This document shows positions 23,338 to 33,365 of a stretch of 56,517 nucleotides of DNA, in pieces. This stretch comes from Ruminococcus sp. Zagget11 (GTDB taxonomy: Bacteria; Bacillota; Clostridia; Oscillospirales; Ruminococcaceae), in NCBI GenBank assembly GCA_001941135.1, contig MSHL01000010.1:1-56517 (forward strand). Reading direction: 5' to 3'. The notes beneath the pieces are model-generated. The model saw nothing but the letters and a program-made list of their open reading frames with translations. It searched no databases and was not told the origin of the DNA. Position 1 is the first letter of the stretch. Each line of letters starts with the position of its first letter. The translations under genes were made by a program, and so were the position numbers.

Positions 23338-25092
23338 ATGATGATAAATAAACGGCTGATCGGAATGGTCGGCGAAAGCAAAAAATACATAGCCGGGAAT
23401 GTGATCCTGCAGTGGTGTTCCCTTGCGGCGAACATCGTTATGATGACAAGCATTGTCTGTCTGCTGCAGAACTTGTTTCAAAAGGTGGCGGATACCGAAA
23501 GTATTGCCGTGGGCGGGCTTGCCGCCACAGCAGTAGCTGCACTCATTGCGGTGGTTATCCGCTTTTCCTGTACCATAGGTGCTTCCCGCATGGGATATCT
23601 TTCTTCAAAAGCGGTTAAAAGCATACTTTGGGAAAAGATATACTGTAAGCTTTTAAAGCTCGGCTCTTCCTATCGAGAGCAGGTACAGACATCTGAGGTA
23701 GTGCAGGTGGCGGTAGAGGGTGTAGAGCAGCTTGAAACCTATTTCGGCGCCTATCTGCCCCAGTTTTTTTATGCAATGCTTGCACCTGTGACATTGTTTC
23801 TCTATCTGTGCTTTGTGAATGTACCATCGGCGATTGTTCTGCTTGTGTGTGTGCCGCTGATTCCCGTTGCGATTGCTGTGGTGCAGACATGGGCGAAAAA
23901 ACTGCTGTCGAAATATTGGGGGCAGTACACGGCACTTGGCGATACTTTTCTTGAAAACTTGCAGGGTCTTACCACATTGAAAATTTATCGGGCGGACGGC
24001 TATAAGAACGAAGAGATGAACCGTGAATCCGAGAAGTTCCGCAGGATTACCATGAAAGTGCTTACCATGCAGCTTAACTCCATTACGATCATGGACTTAA
24101 TCGCCTATGGCGGTGCTGCTCTCGGTGTGATCATGGCGGTAACGCAATACAGAGGAGGTCATGTTTCGCTTGCGGGATGCCTGTTGATTATTCTGCTTGC
24201 GGCGGATTTCTTTATTCCCATGCGGCAGCTCGGCTCTTTCTTCCACATCGCAATGAACAGAATGGCGGCAAGCGATAAGATCTTCCGTCTGCTGGATCTG
24301 CCGGAAGCGGAAGAAAAGACGGGGAAAGTTCCATCGGACTGTTCCATTGAATGTTCGGATTTATGCTTTTCCTATGATGCTGACAGGGAAATTCTGCACG
24401 GTATAAATATGCGCTTTCCAAAAGGCTCATTTGTTTCCGTTGTCGGTGAATCCGGCTGTGGGAAATCAACCGTTGCCGCCGTTTTAATGGGGCGAAACAA
24501 GGGCTATACAGGCACGGTAAAAATCGGAGACGTTGAGCTTTCGGAAATCAGCGAAACAAGCCTGATGCAAAATTTCACCTACATCAGCCATCAAAGCTAT
24601 CTGTTTAAGGGAACGGTGCGTGACAATCTGCTGATGGGAAAATCCGATGCTGATGACAGCGAGCTGTGGACTGTACTGCAAAGGGTGAATTTATCGGACT
24701 TTTTACAGTCGGAAAATGGACTTGACACGCCGATCTCAGAAAAAGGAGGTAATCTTTCCGGCGGGCAGTGTCAGCGGCTTGCCCTTGCAAGGGCACTGCT
24801 TCACGACAGCCCTGTCTATATTTTTGATGAGGCGACTTCCAACATAGATGTGGAAAGTGAAAATGATATTATGCGAGAAATTCACGCTCTTGCCGGGAGA
24901 AAAACAGTTATACTCATTTCCCATCGCCTTGCCAATGTGGCGGCATCTGACAACATTTATATAATGGAGGACGGTGCGGTAAAAGAAAGCGGCAGGCACG
25001 ACGCACTGCTGAAACAAGAGGGAATATACGCAAGGCTGTGGAATGTGCAGCAAAGCCTTGAAAATTACGGAAAAGAAGGTGAAATCAAGTGA
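23338..25092 (+). CDS. ABC transporter, fused permease-ATPase (first of pair, YbtP/Q-like)
   Basis: 584 residues: six membrane segments in the first ~310 residues, then a nucleotide-binding domain with Walker A GESGCGKST, signature LSGGQCQRLALARAL, Walker B VYIFDEATS and the H-loop LISHR. The closest general types are the CydDC/IrtAB/YbtPQ half-transporters, which work as heterodimers; YbtPQ and IrtAB import iron-siderophore complexes. The direction is not provable from sequence. The ATG at 23338 has AAAGGAGA. Its stop overlaps the start of the partner gene by 4 bp. Confidence 0.88.
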   Translation: MMINKRLIGMVGESKKYIAGNVILQWCSLAANIVMMTSIVCLLQNLFQKVADTESIAVGGLAATAVAALIAVVIRFSCTIGASRMGYLSSKAVKSILWEKIYCKLLKLGSSYREQVQTSEVVQVAVEGVEQLETYFGAYLPQFFYAMLAPVTLFLYLCFVNVPSAIVLLVCVPLIPVAIAVVQTWAKKLLSKYWGQYTALGDTFLENLQGLTTLKIYRADGYKNEEMNRESEKFRRITMKVLTMQLNSITIMDLIAYGGAALGVIMAVTQYRGGHVSLAGCLLIILLAADFFIPMRQLGSFFHIAMNRMAASDKIFRLLDLPEAEEKTGKVPSDCSIECSDLCFSYDADREILHGINMRFPKGSFVSVVGESGCGKSTVAAVLMGRNKGYTGTVKIGDVELSEISETSLMQNFTYISHQSYLFKGTVRDNLLMGKSDADDSELWTVLQRVNLSDFLQSENGLDTPISEKGGNLSGGQCQRLALARALLHDSPVYIFDEATSNIDVESENDIMREIHALAGRKTVILISHRLANVAASDNIYIMEDGAVKESGRHDALLKQEGIYARLWNVQQSLENYGKEGEIK

Positions 25093-26759
25093 AAAAACGA
25101 AACGGATTTACCGTTATGGCAAGACTTATCGGTCTTGTAAAACCGCTGGCAGGATTTATGGTTCTTGCAATACTCATGGGGTTTGTGGGACATCTCTGCG
25201 CTGCCTTTATTACTATATTCGGCGGATATGCCGTACTGAGTCTGCTTAAATTTGATATTCCTGTGGGGTTGACTGCAATTTTTGTTTCGGTTGGGATATT
25301 TGCCTTGCTGCGTGGGATTCTCCGTTATGCGGAGCAGGCGTGCAATCACTTTATTGCCTTTAAACTGCTGGCTCTTATCCGGGATAAGGTCTTTCAGGCG
25401 CTTAGAAAGCTTTGCCCGGCAAAACTGGAGGGAAAAGATAAGGGGGATTTAATTTCCGTTATTACATCGGATATTGAGCTTTTGGAAGTGTTCTATGCCC
25501 ATACCATTTCCCCTGTGGCAATCGCTTTTCTGTTTACTGTTGTAATGTGCCTGTTTATTGGAAGCTATCACCCTTTTCTTGGGGCTATTGCTTTAATTGC
25601 ATACATAACGGTAGGTGTGGCAATTCCGCTTATTACCTCAAAACTCAGCGGCGATGACGGTATGAAATTCCGTACAAAATCAGGAGATTTAAGTAGCTTT
25701 GTTCTTGAATCCTTAAGAGGACTGTCGGAAACGCTTCAGTACGGGCAGGGCGAGAAGCGCCTTAATGAGATGAATGTGGGAACAGACGAGTTGTCGAAAG
25801 ACGAGTCAAAAATGAAACGAACATCGGGACGCAATCTGGCAGCGACAAATACCATAATCCTTGTTTTTGACCTTGCCATGCTGTTTGCATCGGCACTGCT
25901 TTACCGGGACGGCACGGTTGACTTTTCCGGCGTTCTTATTCCAACGATTGCACTGATGAGTTCATTCGGCCCGTGCGTGGCTCTTGCAAATCTCGGCAGC
26001 ACTCTGCAAAATACCTTTGCGGCAGGCAATCGGGTGCTGGATATCCTTGATGAAACGCCAACTGTCCAAGAGGTAACAGGCAGTCCCGAAATTACCTTTA
26101 ACGGCGCTGCTGCTGAAAATGTTACCTTTTCCTACGGAACGGAAACAATCCTTGATGATGTATCTCTGCAAATTCCCGAAGGCTCTGTTGTGGGCATTGT
26201 GGGAAAAAGCGGCAGCGGCAAATCTACTCTGCTAAAGCTGTTCATGCGGTTTTGGGATGTACAGAACGGCTCCGTGAAGATTTCCGATACAGATATTACC
26301 GAAATCAATACGACAAATCTCCGTGATACCGAAAGCTTTGTGACACAGGAAACGCACCTGTTCCACGACAGTATCAAAAACAATTTGCGGATTGCAAACC
26401 CGGGTGTGACGGATAAAGAAATAGAAGATGCCTGCAAAAAAGCATCGGTGCATGATTTCATTATGAGCCTGCCGCAGGGATATGACACTCCTGTGGGGGA
26501 GCTTGGCGATACACTGTCCGGGGGAGAAAGACAGCGAATTGGACTTGCAAGGGCATTTTTACATAACTCCCCATTTCTGCTGCTTGACGAGCCAACAAGT
26601 AACCTTGACAGCTTAAACGAAGCGGTGATCCTCAAATCTCTGAATGAAGAACGGGAGAATAAAACCGTTTTGCTGGTATCGCACCGTCAGTCCACTATGC
26701 GGATTGCCAATAAAATTTATTCCATGGAAAGCCTGTCAAGGACAGGACGGTCGTCTTGA
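25089..26759 (+). CDS. ABC transporter, fused permease-ATPase (second of pair, YbtP/Q-like)
   Basis: 556 residues with six membrane segments and an ATPase domain: Walker A GKSGSGKST, Q-loop near ESFVTQETH, signature LSGGERQRIGLARAF, Walker B LLLDEPTSNLD, H-loop LVSHR. GTG start overlapping the previous stop (AAGTGAAA). The two half-transporters would dimerise. The last residues (SLSRTGRSS) look off-frame; a one-base shift near 26725 would give an alternative ending, RTVVLTEGG, just before the next ribosome site. A small indel is suspected but not proven. Confidence 0.88.
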   Translation: MKKRNGFTVMARLIGLVKPLAGFMVLAILMGFVGHLCAAFITIFGGYAVLSLLKFDIPVGLTAIFVSVGIFALLRGILRYAEQACNHFIAFKLLALIRDKVFQALRKLCPAKLEGKDKGDLISVITSDIELLEVFYAHTISPVAIAFLFTVVMCLFIGSYHPFLGAIALIAYITVGVAIPLITSKLSGDDGMKFRTKSGDLSSFVLESLRGLSETLQYGQGEKRLNEMNVGTDELSKDESKMKRTSGRNLAATNTIILVFDLAMLFASALLYRDGTVDFSGVLIPTIALMSSFGPCVALANLGSTLQNTFAAGNRVLDILDETPTVQEVTGSPEITFNGAAAENVTFSYGTETILDDVSLQIPEGSVVGIVGKSGSGKSTLLKLFMRFWDVQNGSVKISDTDITEINTTNLRDTESFVTQETHLFHDSIKNNLRIANPGVTDKEIEDACKKASVHDFIMSLPQGYDTPVGELGDTLSGGERQRIGLARAFLHNSPFLLLDEPTSNLDSLNEAVILKSLNEERENKTVLLVSHRQSTMRIANKIYSMESLSRTGRSS

Positions 26760-26777
26760 CAGAGGGAGGATAATCCG

Positions 26778-27122
26778 ATGACGGAAAAGAATGTGCAGAC
26801 AAAGCGGGAACGGGAAAAAGAATTGGTGTCACAGATGATTGCCCTATATTGTAAAAAGAACCATAAAACAAAAAACGGTCTTTGCCCCGAATGTGCGGAA
26901 CTTGATTGCTATGCAAGGGAACGGAGTGATAAATGTCCGTTTATGGAAACGAAAACCTTTTGCTCCAACTGCAGGGTGCATTGCTACAAAGCGGAAATGA
27001 GAGAAAGGATACGAGCTGTTATGCGTTTTTCGGGTCCTCGTATGTTGCTTTGGCATCCGACAGCGGCGATTAGGCACCTTGTGGAAACAAAGAAAGAAAA
27101 GAAGAAAATGGAGGAAGTATAA
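26778..27122 (+). CDS. Nitrous oxide-stimulated promoter family small protein
   Basis: A 114-residue cysteine-rich protein: YCKKNHKTKNGLCPEC, then LDCYARERSDKCPF, then KTFCSNCRVHCY, followed by AVMRFSGPRMLLWHP. That Cys pattern and the RFSGPRM...HP segment are typical of the family named for a nitrous-oxide-responsive gene and often found beside these ABC pairs. It may bind zinc or iron; the function is unknown. GGGAGG site; directly follows the transporter genes and precedes the DUF454 gene. Confidence 0.8.
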   Translation: MTEKNVQTKREREKELVSQMIALYCKKNHKTKNGLCPECAELDCYARERSDKCPFMETKTFCSNCRVHCYKAEMRERIRAVMRFSGPRMLLWHPTAAIRHLVETKKEKKKMEEV

Positions 27123-27124
27123 AG

Positions 27125-27523
27125 TTGAAAAGATTGCTGTATTTAATTTTAGGATGTATCTGTCTTGGAATAGGATGTATAGGGGTTGTCCTGCCGATTC
27201 TGCCTACGGTTCCGTTCTTTCTTGTCACATTGTTTTGCTTTGCGAAGTCTTCCCAAAGACTGCATACATGGTTTATCGGAACGGATATGTATAAAAAGCA
27301 TTTGGAGTCTTTCGTGAAGAAAGAAGGAATGACGGTAAAAACAAAAGCAATGATTATGGTAAGTGTAACGCTTTTGATGGGCTTTGGCTTTTTTATGATG
27401 CTGCGGAAAGGGATTTACATTCCATGCATTATTCTTGGCGTTGTTTGGATTTGCCATGTCGTTTATTTTGTTTTCGGTGTGCGGACGATAAAGAGCAATA
27501 ATTCGACTGTGGATATGCGCTGA
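27125..27523 (+). CDS. YbaN/DUF454 family inner-membrane protein
   Basis: A 132-residue protein with an N-terminal hydrophobic hairpin containing GCICLGIGCIGVVLPILPTVPF, the hallmark of DUF454, then a FAKSSQRLHTWF loop and two further membrane segments. Function unknown. TTG start 2 bp after the previous gene, with GGAGGAAG before it. Probably the last intact gene of the operator-controlled ABC unit. Confidence 0.85.
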   Translation: MKRLLYLILGCICLGIGCIGVVLPILPTVPFFLVTLFCFAKSSQRLHTWFIGTDMYKKHLESFVKKEGMTVKTKAMIMVSVTLLMGFGFFMMLRKGIYIPCIILGVVWICHVVYFVFGVRTIKSNNSTVDMR

Positions 27524-27530
27524 ACGGCAA

Positions 27531-27779
27531 ATGTTCGCTAAGGCTTTAAAAGGGATAGAAACAGTTCTTACAAGGATATTATTAACAACATATGTGGTAT
27601 GTGGGCTGTCTAATCTTGCACTGAAACACGTTTTAGACATTCCGGAAATAGGCTGCGGAGACGGTGCAAACGTGGTGCAGCTGCCGGAACGCTGCATGGA
27701 TGAAACAGTTATCGGCATGGATTACTCCGAGGTCAGCGTGGAGAAAAGGAAAAGTGTCAACGCAAAGGTAATGACGTGA
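27531..27779 (+). pseudogene. Class I methyltransferase remnant
   Basis: A partial SAM-dependent methyltransferase: NLALKHVLDIPE, then IGCGDGANV (motif I) and VIGMDYSEVSVEKRKSVNAK (motif II), after which the frame ends at a TGA. An open, unrelated-looking stretch continues to a TAG near 27940. The catalytic C-terminal half is missing. Probably a decayed enzyme once linked to the island. Confidence 0.6.
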
Positions 27780-28053
27780 GTGATTCCAGTGAAGTGCGGG
27801 ATGTGAATTGCGGATACAAGGAGCTTTCGGCAGCACAAATTAAACAAACATCGGGCAAAGGCTATGAATATCCCTTTAGCTTTAACACACCATCCAATAT
27901 GAGCTTTTTGAGGAATATCGCCAAGATAAAACCCATTTAGTGTCGGAAAAATCCGACCGCTTTATTTGTCTGTCCTTTTTAACGTTTTCTGCCTCTGTTT
28001 TTAGCTGTTTTAACGATTTTTCAAGAACCTGCCTACTTTTACTTGACACATAC

Positions 28054-28188
28054 AAGCTTTCAAAGGAGCTTGAAATGAAGGACGGATTCAGAGTTGTAAG
28101 CAACTGCGGCGAAAGCGCCGGACAAAGCGTACATCATCTGCATTTCCATGTAATGAGCGGCAGGGAGTTCACCTGGCCCGCAGGATAA
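28054..28188 (+). pseudogene. HIT-family nucleotide hydrolase remnant (C-terminus)
   Basis: About 45 residues match the end of HIT proteins: DGFRVVSNCGESAGQSVHHL with the histidine triad HHLHFH, then SGREFTWPAG and stop. The N-terminal two-thirds are absent; AT-rich sequence lies upstream. The DNA between 27780 and 28053 holds nothing else I can name. Confidence 0.7.
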
Positions 28189-28195
28189 AAAATCA

Positions 28196-28225
28196 TTGCC
28201 CCGCAGTTTAACGGCTGCGGGGCAA
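28196..28225 (-). terminator. Terminator of the AraC-type gene
   Basis: A perfect 11-bp stem TTGCCCCGCAG / CTGCGGGGCAA with an 8-nt loop. On the minus strand it is followed by TGATTTTTT. Confidence 0.75.
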
Positions 28226-28279
28226 CTTGTGTCGCTCTGATACATCGGAAAAAGCAGCTCCCACAAGTATATGGTGCAG

Positions 28280-29110
28280 CTATAGGATATCCGATAAATA
28301 GTATTTTTTATATTCCGAGGGAGAACAGCCCTCATATCGGCGAAAAAGCCTTCCGAAGTAGGACGGAGTTTCAAACCCTACACTAACGGCCGCATTTTCC
28401 ACCGATATATGGGATTGCGTAAGCAGTTCCTTTGCATGCTGTATCCTTGTTTTGTTAAGATACTCCATCGGTCGCATACCATAATGCTTTTTGAAAAGTC
28501 TGCACAGGTGAGCCTCGGATAGATCCGAAACCCTGCAAAGCTTCTCCATAGTAATCCTTTCCGCATAATTTTTTCCCATATAATCAACTGCTTTTATAAA
28601 TCCGTTGGGGCCGTCGTCATAAAATGACGGTATTTTTCGGGAATGCTTGTACATCTCAAGCATAAACTCGTACAGGAATCCTGAGGCATAATAGTTTCCG
28701 TACAAATTATCGTTTTTCATCGTATTATATATTTTTCGGAGTATTCTCAGCAGTCGTTCGTAATCTGCCGTATTGCCAATAATTGTTGGCTCGGTAAATC
28801 CAAGCGTTTCAAGGAGCATATCTATATCTCTGCCGCTGAAATTAATCCACCATGACTGCCACTCGCCGCCAATGGAATAATATGTATGCGGTACATTTGC
28901 AGGCAGATATATTGCACTGTTTTGTTTCAGTGCAATTTTTTTGCCCTCAAGGAGCATTTCTCCCTCGCCCTTTGTGAAAATAACAAATTGCGGATATTTA
29001 AACCCCTCCCGCCTGAAAATATCGTTTTGCTCAAATTCTATACCAATGCCGCAGACATAATACGGCAGATTTTGTTCTTCACCTATTACAGGATAGTTTA
29101 TTGACGGCAT
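28280..29110 (-). CDS. AraC-family transcriptional regulator
   Basis: 276 residues: an N-terminal cupin-like sugar-binding domain (FVIFTKGEGEMLLEGK, then YLPANVPHTYYSIGGEWQSWW) and a C-terminal pair of helix-turn-helix motifs (MEKLCRVSDLSEAHLCRLFKKHYG and VENAAVSVGFETPSYFGRLFRRYEG, ending SPSEYKKYY). Divergent from the GH2/CBM32 lipoprotein with 175 bp between. Most likely it activates that gene in response to the glycan product. Confidence 0.92.
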   Translation of the reverse strand: MPSINYPVIGEEQNLPYYVCGIGIEFEQNDIFRREGFKYPQFVIFTKGEGEMLLEGKKIALKQNSAIYLPANVPHTYYSIGGEWQSWWINFSGRDIDMLLETLGFTEPTIIGNTADYERLLRILRKIYNTMKNDNLYGNYYASGFLYEFMLEMYKHSRKIPSFYDDGPNGFIKAVDYMGKNYAERITMEKLCRVSDLSEAHLCRLFKKHYGMRPMEYLNKTRIQHAKELLTQSHISVENAAVSVGFETPSYFGRLFRRYEGCSPSEYKKYYLSDIL

Positions 29111-29143
29111 GGCGCTCCTCCTTATGCTTGCGATGCTTATTAT

Positions 29144-29172
29144 ATAATAGCTTATCCCCGCCGAAATGTCAA
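29144..29172 (-). promoter_or_regulatory. Promoter of the AraC-type gene
   Basis: Minus strand TTGACA (29167-29172), 17 bp, TATTAT (29144-29149). Confidence 0.6.
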
Positions 29173-29214
29173 GAGCGGAATGTCAGTATTGTTCGTATAA
29201 ATTAGTATTATTTC

Positions 29215-29243
29215 TTTACAAATAGGGTGATATTGTGTATAAT
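29215..29243 (+). promoter_or_regulatory. Promoter of the GH2 lipoprotein gene
   Basis: TTTACA (29215-29220), 17 bp, TATAAT (29238-29243), 42 nt before the start codon. Confidence 0.65.
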
Positions 29244-29285
29244 GGGGATTGCAACAGGGCAAAAACGATGAAAGGGGCAATACAA

Positions 29286-32200
29286 ATGAAAATGAGATTT
29301 ATAGCCGCTATGGTTACTGCGGCAGCAATTTTGCTTACGGGCTGTGCAAGTGGCAGCGGGGGCAGTCAGCAGGAACAGGGTGATGAAATTATGCAGGAGA
29401 ATATCGTTGCAGCGTCAAACGACATTGTACGGGAAACAATAAGTCTTAACGGCAATTGGAAGTATTATCGCGGCGTGGCTGAAAGCTGTTTTTCTCGGGA
29501 ATATGACGACAGCGACTGGACATGGGTTAATCTTCCCCATAACACCACGCTTTATACCGCGGAGGATAAAAACGGCTATCTGGGCGTAAGCTGCTACAGA
29601 AAGCAGTTTTCCCTTGACGAAACATACGCAGGAAAGAGAATTTTGCTCAATTTTGAAGGAGTAATGCAGAACTGCTCGGTATATCTCAACGGAGAGCTTA
29701 TAGCCGAAAATCACAACGGATATATACCCTTTTGCGTAGATATTTCCGACAAAGTGAAAACGGACGGCGAAAATCTTCTGGCTGTTATAACCGACAGCAC
29801 ACCCAACCCCGAATATACTCCCGGCAAGCAAAATCCCGATTTCCAGTATTTCGGCGGTATTTACAGAAACGTAACCCTTGATATTACCGATAATATTTAT
29901 ATTGGCAACGCTGTTGAAGATGATGTGATTGCAGGGGGGAGGAATATTTCTTACATCTCCGTCAGTAAGCAGCGACAGTGCGGATATAAGAGCAAAAACC
30001 TACGTCCATAACGACAGTGACAATACTTGTGAAATTACATTGAGGACAGATGTTTTATACGAGGGAGAAACGGTGGTAAGCGGAGAATCCACTGCTTCAA
30101 TCGAAGCGGGCGGCGCATATACCTTTGATGAGCTGCTGACTGTTTCTCAGCCGAAGCTGTGGCATCCTTATTCTCCCGAGCTGTATACGGTAAAATGCAC
30201 CGTATTGTGTGAAAATGAAGTTGTTGACACCGTTGAAACCACATACGGAATACGCAGTGTCGAATGGACCCATGACGGACTTTATATTAACGGCGAAAAA
30301 TTTGCCGCACAGGGTGCAAATCTTCACTCGGATATATTTGTGCTGGGAAATGCAATTCCCGACAACGAGGTTGACGAGGAGATAAAAAGGCTAAAGGAAA
30401 ACGGTTTTGATTTTATCAGAATGTCGCATTATCCTCATTCCGATGCTTATTATGATGCCTGTGACAAATACGGCGTATTGGTTCTTGACTGTATGTCGGG
30501 CTGGCAGAATTTCAATGATTCGGATACATTCAAGGAAAGCACCTACCAAGAGCTTCGCACCATGATACGCAATTCCCGCAATCACCCTTGTATTATCGCT
30601 TGGGAAACCAGTCTTAACGAAAGCAATTACACCGAGGAATGGGCTGAAGAGGTGCAGCGCATTGCAAATGAGGAATACCCTGCCGACGGTATAAGCCGTA
30701 TGTGGACAACGGGCTGGCTGACCGATGTGTTCGATATTTATCTCGGCGCAGCGCAGATTGGTGTCAGAGATAAAGCGGACAGCTCGGACAAGGGCATAAT
30801 CATCAATGAATACGGCGACTGGGACTACGGCGGCACTACATCTACCAGCAGACAGGCGCGTGAAAATGGCGACAATGCAATGCTTACCCAAGCGGCAAAC
30901 CATATCGAGTCGGCTATTTTAAGCAGGAATGAATCGTGGTTTGTGGCTGACGGAATTTGGTCATATAATGATTATGCGGGCTTTGATTCGGGAATGACCT
31001 ACTGCGGCGTTACCGATATGTACCGCATTGATAAGTACACCGCATACTTTTTCCGCAGTCAGCGCGATGCTGATATAGATTTGTCGGCATACGGAATTGA
31101 CAGCGGAGCAATGGTGTTTATTGCAAACAGTCTTACAGACAATTCTCCCGAAGATGTGACAATTTTCAGCAACTGCGATGAAGTGGAGCTGTTTGCGGAC
31201 GGTGTAAGCATTGGCAAGCAGACCCCTGACAGCGAGTATTACGATCCAAATTCCCGAAAAATGCTGTCAACCGAAAGTCTTCCCCACGCACCCTTTACAT
31301 TTGCCGATGCAAACAATAATGCCTCCGAGCTTAAAGCGGTCGGATACATAGACGGCGCTACCGTGTGCGAATATATCGTAAAAGCCTCCGAAGCAGCCGA
31401 GAAAATCGAACTTGTACCCGAATCCGAAGTGCCGATTAGTGCAAATGGCAGTGATGTAAAGCTGGTGTGGGTCAAGATTACGGACAAAAACGGCACTGTT
31501 ACTGTTGACGAGGATAAGCCGGTTTCGTTTACCGTGCAAAACGGATATGTTATCGGTTATGAAAGCGTAAATACAAAGGGCGGACAAATCGGCGTATGGG
31601 TGCGTGCGGATGCCGACGAAAATGACGGAAAGGTTATTCTCACAGCATCGGCAAACGGACTTACTGACGGTGTGCTGGAAATACCGTTTTTAGGCTGCGA
31701 ATACGCAAAGGATTGCGACAAAGCGACCAATGAATATGCGGGTTCAGCCGAAGAGGAAATTATTGTTGTACAAAAAGGCGAGAATTTGGCAGCGGGAAAG
31801 ACAGCCTATGCCTCTACCGAAAACGATGGGAGAGAATTTGCCTACCTTGCGGTTGACGGAAACACAAACACCTGGTGGTGTGCTGACAATAATCAGCCTG
31901 CTCCGCACCGGTGGTCAATTGATATGGGCGAGGAAACCGATTTCACCGAGATTTCGATAATCTTCGAGAAGCAGTCGGGCATTGTGTACAAATTCATTCT
32001 GCAAGGCTCCAACGATAACGAAAGCTGGACAGACCTTGCCGATTATTCCGAAAATAACGAAGAAAACGGCGCTTATTCGATAGCGGCAGTCGGAAAATAC
32101 AGATACCTGCGTGTATATGATATTTCCGCAAGTGGCGGAATGTGGCCTACGATAGCCGAATTTGAGGTTTACCGCTCCGAGGGCACGTTGTCGGACAAAG

Positions 32201-32571
32201 CAAGGGAAAAGGCGGCATATTCCTCCTCCAATGCCGATAGCTGCACAGCCAAATACGGAAACGATGGTAACCCGGGCACATTCTGGTGTCCCGACAGTGA
32301 GGACAGTAATGCGTGGTGGTATGTTGACACGGGTGATGTGTACGATTTTGAACGCATCGAAATCAGCTGGAACAACAGCGAGATACACAAATTTACAGTT
32401 GAGATTTCGGACGATGGCGAAAGCTGGCGCACTGCTCTTGATATGTGGGAAAACGATAAAGCGGAAAGCCAAACTGTTGAGGCGATAGACGGCAGCGGAA
32501 GATATATACGCATCTCCTTTGCGGAAAATAGCGGTCAAGGCTTTAATATGTTCTATGCCTACGGAAAATGA
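29286..32571 (+). pseudogene. GH2 glycoside hydrolase lipoprotein with two CBM32 domains, single frameshift
   Basis: Across one frameshift this encodes about 1,094 residues: lipoprotein signal (LLTGCASG), GH2 jelly-roll domain, Ig-like domain, a TIM barrel with the acid/base Asn-Glu in WETSLNESN and nucleophile-region IIINEYGDWD, an Ig-like linker, then two F5/8-type C (CBM32) modules. The frames part at GCAGGGGGGAGG (about 29932-29943), where one G fewer restores a continuous GGGIFLTSP, so a homopolymer indel is the cause. Likely a cell-surface beta-galactosidase/glucuronidase-type enzyme; exact specificity unknown. ATG at 29286 after AAAGGGG. Controlled by the divergent AraC-type regulator. 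Confidence 0.85.
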
Positions 32572-32650
32572 TGTCTGCCGTAAATGCAGGTTCACTTTCG
32601 GCGGTTTCCGCAGCAAGGACAGCGATCAATAGGAATTTAATTCGGTAAAT

Positions 32651-32690
32651 AAATGGGGGATCAGATCACATAAAGATCCCCCTATTTTAT
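32651..32690 (+). terminator. Terminator after the GH2 gene
   Basis: Stem GGGGGATC / GATCCCCC (32655-32662 and 32675-32682) followed by TATTTTAT. The rest of 32572-32815 holds no gene, only a small ACACG..CGTGT dyad. Confidence 0.75.
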
Positions 32691-32815
32691 TGAAAACATA
32701 AGATAAGCTGTTAAAAAGCGGATTGAAAGAGCTGTTTCGGGAATTCGCCACAAAAAGCGTCTACACGATTTAGACCGTGTAAACACTTGTTCTACTTTAA
32801 ATTGCAGATAGGTTA

Positions 32816-33061
32816 TCAGCTTGTAATTTTTATATCATCGGCTACTTCCGCTAACGATTTGCCGTTGATAAATTTAGTGTTCATAGCAGAATCAATATCA
32901 TATACCGTTATTTCTTCTCCATTAAACCACAAAAGAATTTCAATGGATTTTGTTTCCTGTATGTAATAATAATCAACGTTGCCGTCAAGCCCATTATATT
33001 CAAACTCAAATATGCTTGCACCTTCTGCTATTTGAGTTTTTATCAACTCTGTTTTATTCAT
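32816..33061 (-). CDS. Small acidic protein, possible immunity protein
   Basis: 81 residues, acidic, no membrane segment, with an aromatic-rich middle (DGNVDYYYIQETKSIEILLW). I do not recognise the family. It is third in a minus-strand run after a toxin-tip fragment and an LSM-like gene, where immunity genes of polymorphic toxins usually lie, separated from the LSM-like gene by 112 bp. The immunity role is inference from context. Confidence 0.55.
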   Translation of the reverse strand: MNKTELIKTQIAEGASIFEFEYNGLDGNVDYYYIQETKSIEILLWFNGEEITVYDIDSAMNTKFINGKSLAEVADDIKITS

Positions 33062-33173
33062 AATATATCACCGTTTTCCGTCTATGGTTATTTCGGGCTT
33101 GACGGGTGGGGTTATTACCGTACCGCCAATATATATGTCTTTACGTTCAGCCCTTTAATATAGCCCTTTTTTG

Positions 33174-33362
33174 TTATTCGCTTAAAATTTCTATTGACTT
33201 GATGTCGGAAGTGTAAAAACCATAACCACAGTCTAAATCAATTGCATCTTCGTTTTTTTCGTCATCTTTCGCAAAGCTAAAGCCGATAACCGTGCCGATA
33301 TACTGTGCTCCTTTGGAGTTAATTATCTTAACTTTTTTCTTGTAATATTGCTTTAAGTCCAT
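33174..33362 (-). CDS. Small LSM/SH3-like beta protein next to the toxin tip
   Basis: 62 residues with the look of a small beta barrel: KKKVKIINSKGAQYIGTVIG as the first two strands, an acidic loop, then YGFYTSDIKSIEIL as the last strand. Its ATG lies 3 nt after the stop of the toxin-domain fragment, which carries an AGAGGATG site, so the two were translated together. This is the usual place of a cognate immunity protein; the function is inferred. Confidence 0.6.
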   Translation of the reverse strand: MDLKQYYKKKVKIINSKGAQYIGTVIGFSFAKDDEKNEDAIDLDCGYGFYTSDIKSIEILSE

Positions 33363-33365
33363 AAT

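Noticed and set aside
26725-26775. Definite frameshift at the end of the second ABC transporter
   Set aside because: The alternative ending is plausible, but C-termini of these proteins vary too much to be sure; noted in the gene entry only.
27882-28103. A 73-codon minus-strand ORF with a lysine-rich helix
   Set aside because: It overlaps the HIT remnant in antisense, lacks a ribosome site and matches no family I know; the AT-rich stretch makes chance ORFs likely.
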